A stretch of DNA of 36,277 bases from contig MU001702.1 in the NCBI GenBank assembly GCA_010093515.1, forward strand, positions 158,946 to 195,222. Direction: 5' to 3'. Shown in pieces: positions 20,801-31,470 of this stretch (the first letter of the stretch is position 1; the number at the start of each line of letters is the position of its first letter). A program made the translations under genes and the position numbers. The DNA is from Lineolata rhizophorae. Its lineage: Eukaryota; Ascomycota; Dothideomycetes; Lineolatales; Lineolataceae. The notes under the pieces are model-generated. The model worked only from the letters and a program-made list of their open reading frames with translations. It had not been told where the DNA came from and searched no databases.

Positions 20801-21694
20801 ATGCCGGCAGCACGCCGCAAGAGCAAACACTCCGGACCGTCCCCGGCTAGACGATGGCAGATCATCTCAAGTGCAATCGTTTTGCCAGCGGTTCTGGTAT
20901 ACATGTGGCTCTCGAACGCATGGTCATTATTCCAGTTTCGCTCGGAGAATCCACATTTACTCTGTGACTCGTCCCAAGCAGAGCGGACTTCATTGATCTC
21001 GCTAGATCCACTCATCATTTACGTTCGCGACTTTCTCTCGCCGAGTGAGATTTCCGCCCTCTTGACTGTTGCAGAATCCCACTTCGGCCCATCTCCAGTA
21101 TATGATGCGTCTGCACGGGGAGACACTAGGCACCAAGGCCGCACTTCCTCAACGGCATTCTTACCCCCATCCGACTTTCCCGTCGCATCATGTATACTGT
21201 CTCGCGCGAGACAGTTTATGGGTACCGCATTAGGGCCATCCAACACGTCTCTGAGCGACTTCTCTGTTCCACAATTGGTACGGTATGGACCGGGTCAGAA
21301 ATTTGACGTCCACCACGACGCGTTTCCTCAACCGCGTATGGATCAATCGGCTGGAAGACAATACAACCGCATGGCTAGCTTTTTCGTTTACCTCGAGGAC
21401 GACTGCGTTGATTGTGAAACATGGTTCCCCCACGTTGAGCCAGCGGGTATTCGATGGGGTCCTTGGGACACGGCAAAGAGTAACGAGACGGAAAGCGTTA
21501 TGCCTAAGAGTGACGAGTACTACAGAAACGAAAGACAGGGTGGTATAATGTTTCCGCCAATCAGTGGAAACGCTCTGTTTTGGTCTAATTTGAAAGCAAG
21601 TGGGCAACAAGATGGAAGAGTTTTGCATGCGGGTTTGCCCGTCGGGGAAGGCCGGAAGACTGCGATGAATATATGGGCCAAGCGTTGGTTCTAG
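20801..21694 (+). CDS. prolyl 4-hydroxylase-like 2-oxoglutarate/Fe(II) dioxygenase
   Basis: Single exon, 297 residues. A basic N-terminus and one hydrophobic segment (about residues 21-38) suggest a type II membrane anchor with the catalytic domain in the ER lumen, as in P4H alpha-like proteins. The dioxygenase fold is marked by LVRYGPGQKFDVHHDAF, where H171 and D173 are the first two iron ligands. H276 (VLHAGLPV) is the third, and K286 (GRKTAMN) is the expected 2-oxoglutarate contact. All key residues are present. The WGPWDTAK insert and the paired cysteines C202 and C205 are in the usual place for fungal homologues. Substrate unknown; procollagen is not expected in fungi. Its stop codon is only about 140 bp from that of the convergent KRS1 gene. 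Confidence 0.88.
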   Translation: MPAARRKSKHSGPSPARRWQIISSAIVLPAVLVYMWLSNAWSLFQFRSENPHLLCDSSQAERTSLISLDPLIIYVRDFLSPSEISALLTVAESHFGPSPVYDASARGDTRHQGRTSSTAFLPPSDFPVASCILSRARQFMGTALGPSNTSLSDFSVPQLVRYGPGQKFDVHHDAFPQPRMDQSAGRQYNRMASFFVYLEDDCVDCETWFPHVEPAGIRWGPWDTAKSNETESVMPKSDEYYRNERQGGIMFPPISGNALFWSNLKASGQQDGRVLHAGLPVGEGRKTAMNIWAKRWF

Positions 21695-21834
21695 GGACAG
21701 GATCGGAGAGCACAAAATGAACTGAATCGAATCTGGAAAAGAGGGCTCAGAGTCCTTCCATCACAACTTTTAGAATGAAAGGGATGAGTTTGTCTACTTT
21801 GCTTATGCCACTGATTGTGCTACTAACATGCAAG

Positions 21835-24361
21835 TTACTTGTGTGCTACCCAGACTGTTAACGTATATTCACATTTATTGACCAAGGAAAGGGAGTACTT
21901 ACGAATTCCTTCTTCTGGCATCGGCTGGATGTCCACTACCTTTGCAGCAGAGGGCTGCTTTTCCGCCGATTTATCGTCCTTCATAAAAGGGAATGTCAAG
22001 ACCTCCTTGATCGAGTAATTGTCCGTCAAGAACATGACCATGCGGTCGATGCCCATGCCCCAACCTCCGGTAGGCGGGAGTCCAAACTCCAGGCTCTGAC
22101 AGAATGTTTCGTCGATCAATTGGGCCTCGTCATCTCCTTGGGCCTTTTGGCGGGCTTGTTCTTCGAATCGGAGGCGCTGGTCGAACGGGTCGTTCAGCTC
22201 AGTGTAGGCGTTGACGATCTCCTTCTTGCATACAAAAGCCTCGAAGCGCTCGCAGAGGCCAGGGTTGGAGCGGTGATACTTGGCGAGCGGAGACATCATC
22301 TTCATGACCGGTTAGTTAAATATCATTGACACGCTTTTGAGGGGATGATGCGCACCTGAGGATGGCCGGTGATGAACGTCGGATTAATGCAAGTTTCCTG
22401 CAAATCTCAGTTCGGTGCCCCTCTCGAATCGCAAAGACAACGATCCTACTTCAATGAACTCGCCCACAAGCTTATCGAGCATCCTGGCCTATCAATTTGT
22501 CAGTGTCTCTGCCCAAAACCCTGAGCTCGCTTCAGAATGATGAGTCGTACATTGGTCATTGGCGGCGTGCATTCGACATTGACTTTCTTGAGCACGTGCT
22601 TGAGGAAGTCGTTGGTCCTAGAACGATATGACACGCATTAGATACGTCCACCTAACTAGTTGGAGCACATGACCCACTCATCCGTGTGCAACTGGTCTCC
22701 GGGAGGAAACTTTTCACCGGTGGCTAGAGTTCGCCGCCGTCAGCAAGGTTACGCAATCTAAGAAGACGATCTCCCACCTTCCTCTAGAGCGGGTATCATT
22801 TCTATGCGCTTCCACGGCTTTTCCCTGGTATTGTTCAGTTACAGGGTCAGTCTCAACCCACCTTTGCGACCTTACCAGTTGACTTCGAAGACCTCGCCAT
22901 GCTGAGAGGAACGTTAGACTCCATGAGAACGTCGCAGCCGACGGAGCAACAAACCTGCGTGTGAAACTGCGTCTTGTAGCCGCCTGTTACGTGCTTAACC
23001 AATCCAGAGACAAGCTCTTCAGTCAGGTCCATAACGTCATAGACCTGCGGCATGTTAGCATGGCTCAGCAGCCGTGAACACGGAAGAACGGACATCCGCA
23101 AAAGCTTGGTAGAATTCGCAGGTCCTACAGATATCAGTTGAGAACGAGCTCAATCGCAATAGGCGCCCAAGTCGGCTTACGTAAATTCGGGATTGCTAAA
23201 TATTCAAGTCAGCATGACGCGTCCAATACGTGGCCGTGGCACTTACTGGGTCAAGTCAATGCCTTCGTTGCGGAACTGCCGTCCTATTTCGTAGACCCGC
23301 TCCATGCCTCCGACAATTAGCTGCTTGAGGTAGAGTTCCGGCGCCACGCGCATAAACAGCTCCATGTTCAGCTCGTTATGATGCGTCTTGAACGGCCGAG
23401 CCGTCGCGCCGCCTGCGATCGCGTTCATCATGGGGGTTTCCACCTCGATGAAATCCCGTTCGTCGAAGAACTTGCGAATATATGTGATCATCCTTGAGCG
23501 CGTGATAAACGTGTTGCGAGTCGAGTCGTTCATGATGAGATCGAGGTACTTTTGCCGATGACGCTGTTCCTGGTCCTTGAATCCATAATACTCGCCCGGC
23601 AATTGATGCAGGCACGGCGTCAGGAGGATTATTTCCGTAGCGAAGATGCTCAGTTCGCCATCGGGGCGGTTCTTCGGCTGCGTTCGACCCGGATGTCCCA
23701 CAATGCCGATGATGTCTCCGCGCCGCAGATGTTCGTGCTGCTGGGCAAACGGAACGGAACCTACGGCATTGTTGGACTGACACATGACCTGCACGCTGGC
23801 CCCTTCGGCGCGAACGTCGTAGAATATGAGATTGGCGCCCGAAGAGCGCTTGTTGTAGATGCGAGCACCCAGGCGGACTTCTACATCCTTTAGAGCCTCG
23901 CCCCTTTGCAGCGACGCATACTTCTGGAGGAACTCGCGTAAGTCGGTCGTGACTTGGAATTTGTGGGGGTACGGATTAGGCTCGTGGGTCTGGCGTAGCT
24001 TGTTGACGGCGCGACTGCGGAGCTCGAAGTATTGCTGCCCAAATTCAGCATTCAGTCCCGTTCCGTACCGAGTGGTTGAACCTCACGTTCGGCGTCAATT
24101 CCTGCTCCTTCTCCTCCTCGCTGACGGCCTTCTTGGGAGCAGCTGACGACGCATTCGAAGCAGCCTTTTCGGCCTTCTTGGCCGCTATGTCGCGTTGCTT
24201 TTGGCGCCTCTTTACTACGGGGCGTAAGTGCGGGGCAGGCTGGCGGAGGCGCAGAACTCACGCTCGGTCTTGGAGACGCGTTCGCCCGTAACTTCGTCCA
24301 GATGGAGATTCTGAGTTGCCTCGGCAGCTGTCCCGATGGGGTTCTTCGGAGCGTCGGCCAT
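21835..24361 (-). CDS. KRS1: cytosolic lysyl-tRNA synthetase (class II), 14 exons, apparent frameshift
   Basis: Charges tRNA-Lys. Proposed minus-strand exons: 24361-24262, 24214-24087, 24035-23247, 23195-23181, 23124-23094, 23044-22955, 22901-22876, 22824-22778, 22723-22678, 22617-22551, 22488-22450, 22397-22356, 22299-21903 and 21854-21835 (about 611 residues). All introns are GT-AG; the donor at 23093 (gtccgt) is weak. The order is a charged N-terminal extension, an OB-fold anticodon domain, then the class II core with motif 2 ([19 protein letters not shown]) and motif 3 ([10 protein letters not shown]). In exon 3 the conserved [12 protein letters not shown] and the following [15 protein letters not shown] lie in different frames. 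One extra A in the triplet at 24000-24002 breaks the frame. The last exon is uncertain: another acceptor would move the stop to 21803. Confidence 0.9.
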
Positions 24362-24840
24362 GATCACGGTAGTGGTGATCGCAAGAGTGCGCGGTGTGCG
24401 GGCGCCGTAGGCTGCCACAAAGTTATTTTGTTCGGGGGTATTGACTCATGCGCGGGGCACGGTTTCTCCGGCATGGAGGGACGCGGACGCGACGCGACTG
24501 AAAATCCTTTCAATCTGAAAGGAAAGGAGCACTCCGTAGGCGAGGTAGGCACAGAGCAGCGCGGCGCTAGTGCCTGCCCTCGCTGTCCAGCAGCTTCCAT
24601 ACGTGCACGCCGCTGGTGGAAGCGCCAACTACGAACTGCGGCAAGTGCAGCAGGCAGCCGTCCGGCAGCGTCCATGCGCCAGTCGGGCCGAGCTGCGCCG
24701 GGGCAATATAAAAATCGCGCCCCAACGCTTTGTTTACTCTCTCCACATCTTATCCGCGTTCCATCTTTCTATCCATCTCTGCATCAGCTCCGGCCATCGT
24801 GTCTCAAAGCCGTCATCTGTACTTATCAACGCCCACAACC
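24362..24840. other. divergent promoter region of KRS1 and the coiled-coil gene
   Basis: 480 bp between the two start codons. A caatataaaa sequence at about 24703-24712, followed by a CT-rich leader, may be the core promoter of the plus-strand gene. No coding sequence is supported. Confidence 0.5.
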
Positions 24841-25576
24841 ATGGCCGCCCCGAATGCCTATGCAAGACCAGACTTTGACGTCCTAGACCGTGCCACACGC
24901 GACATTGGGGCCGAGCTGGGCAAGCTGGCCAACCTTCCGACCGTGGATGAAGGCCGCCGCTTATTGCAGGGCATCGAACAGCTTACGCATATAGTCACTG
25001 GGCTCTCGAACCGCGTCGACGCCGTCGTCGGCAGGCTCGACGCCCTCTCCGTCAACGTCGACCAGAGGTTTGAGGCGGTCGACCAGAGGTTTGAGGCGCT
25101 CAACCAGAAGATCGACCAGAGGTTTGAGGCGGTCGACCAGAGGTTTGAGGCGCTCAACCAGAAGATCGACCAGATGGACCAGAAGATCAACCAGAAGATC
25201 GACCAGATGGACCAGAGGAACTGCCGCATGCTAAAGGCCCTGTGAGTACAATCTACGCAGGATATACCGCTTGCGTTCTACACGCTGACTTGCCGGGCCA
25301 CGCAGCGACCATAATAACCACGCCCGCACCTGGAACGCGATGGTGCGGCTGCCCGAGACCGCCCTTGCGCCGCTGCGCAACCTGTCGACAAACGAGCCCA
25401 TTCCCGGTTTCCCCCAGAAGCCTGACCGCATCGGCTCTATGAGCAACGCCGCCATCGATCTTGTCATGAGAGCGCTAGAGCTCTCTACCGATCATCCCGT
25501 CGCCGTAAAGCGGAGGCTGCTAAAGAGCTATATCGGGTTGTTTGATCCGTCGGTTCCGGTTCCCTCGATCGAGTAG
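24841..25576 (+). CDS. coiled-coil protein of an uncharacterised fungal family
   Basis: Two exons, 24841-25241 and 25306-25576, with a 64-bp intron, encode 223 residues. The N-terminal half is predicted helix. Residues about 75-130 consist of seven-residue units (DQRFEAV, DQRFEAL, NQKIDQM), a long parallel or antiparallel coiled coil. The C-terminal part has N-x2-AR-x-WN (NNHARTWNAMVRLP), a PIPGFPQ segment, and a final KRRLLKSYIGLFD motif. From memory this layout (NxxAR...N, PIPxFP, KRRxLRxxIGL) is common in ascomycete hypothetical proteins with no known function. There is no signal peptide or membrane segment. The codons are GC-rich, and the exact DNA repeat suggests recent unit duplication. 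It is divergent from KRS1. Confidence 0.8.
25064..25171 (+). repeat. 54-bp tandem repeat inside the coiled-coil gene
   Basis: An 18-residue unit (RFEAVDQRFEALNQKIDQ) occurs twice in a row with identical or nearly identical DNA. Each unit itself contains two 21-base half-repeats (gaccagaggtttgaggcg core). Shorter degenerate copies continue to about 25220. Copy number is likely to vary between strains. Confidence 0.85.
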
Positions 25577-26169
25577 CCTAGTGAGACTAGAGACTTAGGT
25601 TACGGGAACCGTACGGTCTACATCTTGGCTGGGAGTTGAGAACGGGACACATGCAGCATTTCCGCATTTCAGGTAGTCTTGAAAGGGGCTTACGGTACAT
25701 GCGTTTGCCAGACTGCGTATAGGTTTCGGTCGGAGTTGAACGGGTTTTTATTCGGTGCATAGGCTATTTGCAAATCGCAAGTCGGAGAGATAAGACTGCT
25801 AGCTAGGACTTCAGCTTCTCCGAAGCGGCTTTTAGGGCTTAGATAGCAACTAGTGCTATTCGGAACTTCGTCTACCGCAAGAGTGATATTAGCTAAGTGC
25901 AGGTGGAATTAATCTAGTAACAGCAATATCTAAAGCTGGAATTAAACGCCGATTTTACTATCGTAGGGCATTATTTTGTTAACACCATCCCCCCAGCCGG
26001 CCTATTAATTCGACGGTAGTATAAGCAGAGAGGCTATACTGGTCTTCCGCCCTGGGTTTACTAATCTAAAGCCGAGCGTAATCCCGACCGACCGATTCAT
26101 GCATAGCTCGCTAGGGGAAAAAAATAGCGAGTGTGGTTGTCCTGTCTTGTCGCTATTTTAACTACAAGA
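25577..26169. other. intergenic, degenerate AT-richer DNA
   Basis: About 590 bp rich in TA-containing words and broken in every frame. It contrasts with the GC-rich genes on the left. It may be an old, mutated repeat, but I recognise no element ends. The last part should hold the promoter of the rhamnosidase-like gene. Confidence 0.4.
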
Positions 26170-28445
26170 ATGTCTAATGCCAGGTACTATCTGTTTTTCG
26201 TCTTATGCCTGCAATGGCTGTCTCAAGTTTGCGATATCTTCTATCAGCGGGTCCAATGGATTAAAGACCTAGTTCAAGTGAGCGCAAATCCATACCAACA
26301 CTACATTATAGCGCCAGACTCGAGAACGCTCTATCCTACGGCAATCTCCAAAATCAATGGCACCATTGAAAATGCATCTCGTCTAATTAGGAAAGAAGGA
26401 AACCCTGCTGTATTCAACAACGTGTCAGCTGTTACACTAGATTTTGGAAAGAACATTGCCGGTCTGGTGTCTCTTGCTATTGCAAATACGACCGATGAGA
26501 CGCAATCTATTGGAATCACATTTTCGGAAAGTCCACAATGGATATCCGGTCTGGGAAGCGACGCGACGGCTGAAAAGGGGATTGACGAGACCTTTTGGAT
26601 CGAAACACCATCTCCTGGTTTGTACTTGGTGCCACGAGAGCACGAGAGAGGAGCTTTCCGATACCTTAGCATGATCCATAAGTCGGTCGGCGAGGTTAAG
26701 GTAAGCCAAGTAACAACGCACTTCACTGCGATGCCACACTATGACGAGGACCAACTGCGAAACTACACTGGCTACTTTCATTGCGACGGTAAGCACGATG
26801 CAGCGTATCCGTAGAATATGAAAACTTACTTCGGCTAGATGAACTTCTGAATCACATATGGTACGCAGGTAAGGTCGCACTTCCCCTATCTCGCATTAGA
26901 CCGCGCTAATTTCGAAAGGTGCGTATACGGTCCAGCTCTGCACGATCGAGCCGAAGCATGGCAATTCAATGGTGCACTTGAACGAAACGGTGCCGTCAGG
27001 AACACCCCGAACGTGGTACAACAATGGAACGATTGCCAACGGAACTTCGGCTCTCGTCGATGGTGCAAAGAGAGATCGTTTGATATTTTCTGCTGATACG
27101 TTCATCGCGTTACCTTCGATCGTCTCGTCCACATACGACCTTTTCACCGTCAGGAATTCCCTCGATTCACTGTTCGCGAGGCAAGACAGATCCACAGGGC
27201 AGCTGCCATATGTAGGCGCGCCTTACCCGTGGGTGTACTCGACCACGTATCATCTATATACCCTTGTTTGCCTCGCTGATTACTACTTGTTCTCAGTATG
27301 TCCGTTTGCCTCCTAGCTATTCGCGAGTTGCTTGTTCATGGACGCTGCAGGGCGATGCAGAGTATTTTGCCAGCCTTTGGCCTCAATTCAAACTTGCGCT
27401 CGACTTTTCATTACGCGCGATCGACTCGACTGGCCTCATAAGTGTCGATTCGCCGCACGACTGGCTTAGATTTGGTATGGGTGGCCACAACATCGAGGTA
27501 AATATGTGATTCTAAGCGCTCGAAATGATACTCAATAGTATTTTGCAGGCCAATGCTATGCTTTATTACGTTTTGTGCCGCTCGATTGCAGTTGCTAGGT
27601 TGCGTAATGATACCGCCGCCCCGATAATAGCTTGGAAGCAAAAAGGAGACAGAATAAAGAGCGCCGCAAACGCCTACCTTTGGGACCCACCTACTGGGCT
27701 CTACCGCGACAACATGTCCACGACGCTTGCGCCACAGGACGGCAATGCCTGGGCGGTCCTGTCAAACTTGACGCAGTCTGATGAGCAGCGTGCCGTAATA
27801 TCCTCAACCTTGGCTCGTCGTTGGGTTGCAACTGGGGCACCATCTCCGGAAGCACACTACGCCATGTCACCTTTTGCATCTGGGCTAGAGTTGCAAGCAC
27901 ATTTGCGGGCTGAAAATGCCACTGGCGCGTTGGAGCTTATGCGGCGCATGTGGGGCTTCATGCTACGCAACGAAAACATGACAGGATCGACTTTTGTGGA
28001 AGGATACTCGTTGGATGGCTCGTTGCGGTACGCCCCTTACCAGAATGATGCGAAACTTAGCCACGCACATGGGTGGAGCTCAAGCCCTACGTCAAGCTTA
28101 ATGTTTGGCGTTGCTGGGATTAGAATTTTGGCACCGGGGGGGAGAAGATGGAGCATAGAGCCCATGTTGGGAGATTTGAAGTTGGTTGATGCTGCATTCA
28201 GAACAGTCCTTGGACGATTTGGTGTTAGGGTTACGAAGAGGCGCACATATACTAAGGCGCTTATTCATACTCCAGCGGGCACCGTTGGCAAATTGCGGCT
28301 CGAGCCATTGGAGTGCGATAACGTTGCGGAAGCGTGGGGCCGACAAGGGGTAAGAATCAAGTTACGAAGTAGAGCAGGCGAACAAATTGAAATGGACGAA
28401 ATAGAAGGAGGGAGGTGGGAGGTGGTCATCATATGCGTTGGATAA
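26170..28445 (+). CDS. GH78-like alpha-L-rhamnosidase (six-hairpin glycosidase)
   Basis: Probable secreted enzyme releasing L-rhamnose from plant or microbial glycans. Five exons, 26170-26788, 26839-26868, 26919-27295, 27351-27497 and 27549-28445, with introns of 50-55 bp, encode 689 residues; the second exon is only 30 bp. The N-terminus has a hydrophobic run (YYLFFVLCLQWLS) that may be a signal peptide. The first part is a beta-rich region with TLDFGKNIAGLVSL. The (alpha/alpha)6-barrel part shows TGYFHCDDELLNHIWYAGAYT, a DWLRFGMGGHNIEANAM block and LSHAHGWSSSPTSSLM, as in fungal GH78-like proteins. A C-terminal beta domain follows. Several N-glycosylation sequons (NGT, NAS, NMT) support secretion. 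The residues between the hydrophobic run and NPYQHYIIAP are unusual, so the start or a missed intron there is uncertain. Confidence 0.75.
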
Positions 28446-28717
28446 ATGCAACGTGCTTTTGCCATCATTACGAGGCAGGCAACATACACCTTGCATGCCG
28501 CTTTGGTAGGCGACGGAATAGGTCATGTCTGAGTGCAAAGGGAATCTACGGACACCATTCAGCCAGAATAGCTTAGGCAATAACTGCTGCAAAGTTGAAC
28601 GTGTAGCATCGTTCCTTATTATTTGTGCATCGAGCGTGCAAATGAGACGATTAAGCTGTAGTCGTGTCGGGCATCTAATTCCAACCATATTCGTGAACTT
28701 CGATTCGCAGAGGAAGC

Positions 28718-30621
28718 TTATTCCTGCCCGATAATAAGACGGACGATCTCCACATTCGGTCCAGGCCAATGCTTCTGAGCCCTCAAAAACCAAGACGCGA
28801 GGGCAAATATCAGCACGGCGCCAAAGATTGGGCCGCAATAATTCATGTTCACGGCATCAACAGGAAGCGTGTTCGGGAAGGGCAGAAAGATCATGACCCA
28901 AACGGTATAGACAAGGGCGAAGCAATTGATGTACGGGCCGTAGCTGCCGAGGTTCCACCCACCTAACTTCACCGGATCGTCTCTGTTGAAGCGCGCCATG
29001 AGCATGCAACTGATGGCAATCAAGTACGAAAAGTAGAGAGCCAGCGATGACAGGGCGATGATGGCTCCGAAGGCTGCAGTGCTGCCGATGTTAAGGAGGG
29101 CGAGCAAACCGACAGTCACAACGCAAAGCGCAATGGCACGAGACGGGACGTGGTGCTTGGCGTCGACCTGATGCAATTAAGCGTTCGGGTCTAAAACTAA
29201 AAATGTAGGACTCTTCACATACCACGGAGAACCACGTCGGCAGCCCCTTGTCTCGAGCCCAGGCCCATGTGAGGCGGGAGACCGAAGCAATGCTAGCGAG
29301 GCAAACGGAGAAGGAGATGCAGAACAGCCCGCACACCATGGCTGTGGTGGCTTTGTCTGACCCCGTGACTTCCTGAAGAATTACGATCATAGGAAAGTCC
29401 GAGTCGAGGGCATCCTCGATAGAGCCCATGACGGTCAGGATCACTATGATCATGGCGTACGCGAAGACGCCATTGAGAGCGATGGTCCAAAAAATCGCGC
29501 GAGGAACGGCTTGCTTCGCCTTGCGCACCTCCTCGCTCATGTGTAGTGCGCCGTCGAAGCCTAACAGCGACGTGAGCTCGAGGGTACTCGAAACGTTACG
29601 AAAGCAATGAAGGAAACCCACCGGTGAAGCTCCACGCGCAAGTCAACATGCCAAGGTTCCAACTGATAAAACTGTTGTCCCAGCCTGAGGACGTCGAAGT
29701 CTCGAGGAATATGTAACGGGCGCTGTGCCTGGGTCCCAATGTGACAAGGACGACGACGAAGACGACGAAAAGGCAGACGTGGCCAATGCCGGCTAAGAGC
29801 TCGATCCAGGGGATGAGCCAAAAGGCGTAAACGTTCATAGCGCCATGGACAAGAAGCAGAGCAAAAATGAACAAGGTCGTATGCCATCGCTCAGCGACGT
29901 AGTCGGGATTATTCAACTGCACCAGACTCTGGAGGATGATGGCGGTGATGTTGATGATGCCGGCTTCGAGCGATATCCAGCCAAACCAAGTGAGCCAGCC
30001 TGAAGCGAGGAGTTAGCCGTGGAACGAGCACAGACGCACCCACGACCGGGAGGGGGATCCACCTTGCATCCAAGTGATGAAACGCCTCCAACGTACCGGG
30101 GCAAGGTGATGAGTCCAATGGTACTGGGCGCCGGCAATGGGCTGGATCGACGCCATCTCGGCCAGAGACGCCGACTGGCACAGCGCACCGCAGTACACAA
30201 TCACCAAGCTCCACACAAACGTCTGCGGGCCTCCGTTGTAGAGCGCGAACCACATATTCCTGGTCGTTGATCGGTTAGTTGTAGCCCGTGGCGATGGGCC
30301 GCTCGGGCCAGACGTACGTGCACATGCCCTCCCATGTCGACATGAAGGTCAAGGAAAAGGCAAAGATTTGGGCGGAGCCGAAAAGCCTCTGGAGCGGTGT
30401 CAGCCGTTCGTGGTTCAATTGCTCGTTCGACGCGCTCTTGGCGGCAAAGGGCATACGCGGATCCGCGTCTGGATTTCCAGACTGATGCCGTGGGTATCCG
30501 CCGCCACAGCCTCCTTGGCAGCGCCATTGTTGTTGTCACGGCCGTTTCCGACGTCGCGGACCGCCAAGCCGGGGACCTCCTTCTCCGTGTCGATGTCGAG
30601 AGCGCGTCCGGAAGGAGCCAT
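28718..30621 (-). CDS. APC-superfamily permease (amino acid/GABA/choline type)
   Basis: Plasma-membrane uptake permease, about 531 residues with some 12 hydrophobic segments. Minus-strand exons: 30621-30540, 30468-30318, 30259-30063, 29999-29622, 29560-29223 and 29167-28718. Family marks are LQRLFGSAQIFAFSLTFMSTWEG at the start of the first membrane helix, LYNGGPQTFVW, LAEMASIQPIAGAQYHW, and the GFDGALHMSEEVRKAKQAVPRAI block. These fit the fungal GABA/choline/amino acid permease group (Uga4/Hnm1-like); substrate cannot be fixed. Introns 2-5 are clear and restore conserved sequence. Intron 1 (30469-30539, 71 bp, no good branch site) is proposed only because the frame must change between MAPSGRALD... 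and RMPFAAKSAS. A one-base indel would explain it equally well. It is convergent with the rhamnosidase and divergent from the PTH11-like gene. Confidence 0.85.
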
Positions 30622-31470
30622 TATTGCGGCGAGAGGGACGAGAGGCAGAGAAGTAAGGGAGCGAAGGGAGAAGACGAAGACGGCGACCGGTACGCTGGCA
30701 TATTTAGGGCGGCGAGCGAGCAGCGGTCGCCCCCGAAGCTTCGGCTATGCGGTGAGTACGTAGCACGGCCGCGGAGCACGCGCAGACAATCGTCGCGCGA
30801 CTGGGAGATCGAGGGCCTGGCAGGGAGCCGGCTTATCGAGGTCGAGAGCCGGCGGGACCGCGGCCGCGCTCCCCGGCCCAGGGCTGGGAGCGGCGCGATG
30901 CCCGAAGCGGCGGAACGATGTCGCGGGGCGCGGCCGCTAGCAGGGAGGCGCGGCCCGGGCCTGCGGGGACCGGCGGCGCAACCAGCGCCCGGCGCCCGGG
31001 GGGAAGCGGAAGGCGCTGCCGACCAGCGCCGCCGCCGGGGTGTCGGGGTCTGGGGAAGGCGCGGGTCGCGGAGCGCGTTCCGCGCCTTCTGTGTGACGGT
31101 GGCGCTTCGCACGCGCAGCACGCGTCAACCCTCGGCGCAACCCTCGGCGCAACCGCTCTTCGCGGCTGCCGTCCCTCGCGGCTGCCGTCGCTCGCGACTC
31201 GCGCCTCCTCGGCCCCTTGCCCTTGCTCTGCCCGCTGTGCCGCTCGCCGACGCCGCGATCCTGCCAGCCACCGCCCGCCGCCCGCCCTCCCACGCAACTT
31301 GGCAGACGCGCCGTGCGTGCGATGAGGGAAGAGGAGGAGAGACACAGTCAACAAAAGGCGGCTCGCCGTCGTCTTCGATCAGAACCGCGGCCGATCGATA
31401 AAGCGTGCGGGATGCCACCTGGACGGTTTGGCTCGCGGCCCAGGCTGTTCTCCCACTTCTCGTTGACTCC
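30622..31470. other. very GC-rich divergent promoter region
   Basis: About 850 bp between the starts of the permease and the PTH11-like gene, strongly GC- and CpG-rich at 30720-31310. The GC content keeps frames open on both strands (one 334-codon frame on plus), but their translations are Arg/Ala/Pro/Gly-rich with no domain. Local direct repeats such as the gcgcaaccctcg pair at 31134-31155 and the cgcggctgccgt pair near 31171 are visible. I see no gene. Confidence 0.5.

Noticed and set aside
30397-31401. 334-codon plus-strand open frame in the GC-rich region
   Set aside because: The translation is Arg/Ala/Pro-rich low complexity without domains. It overlaps the permease exons antisense, and high GC content alone explains the lack of stops.
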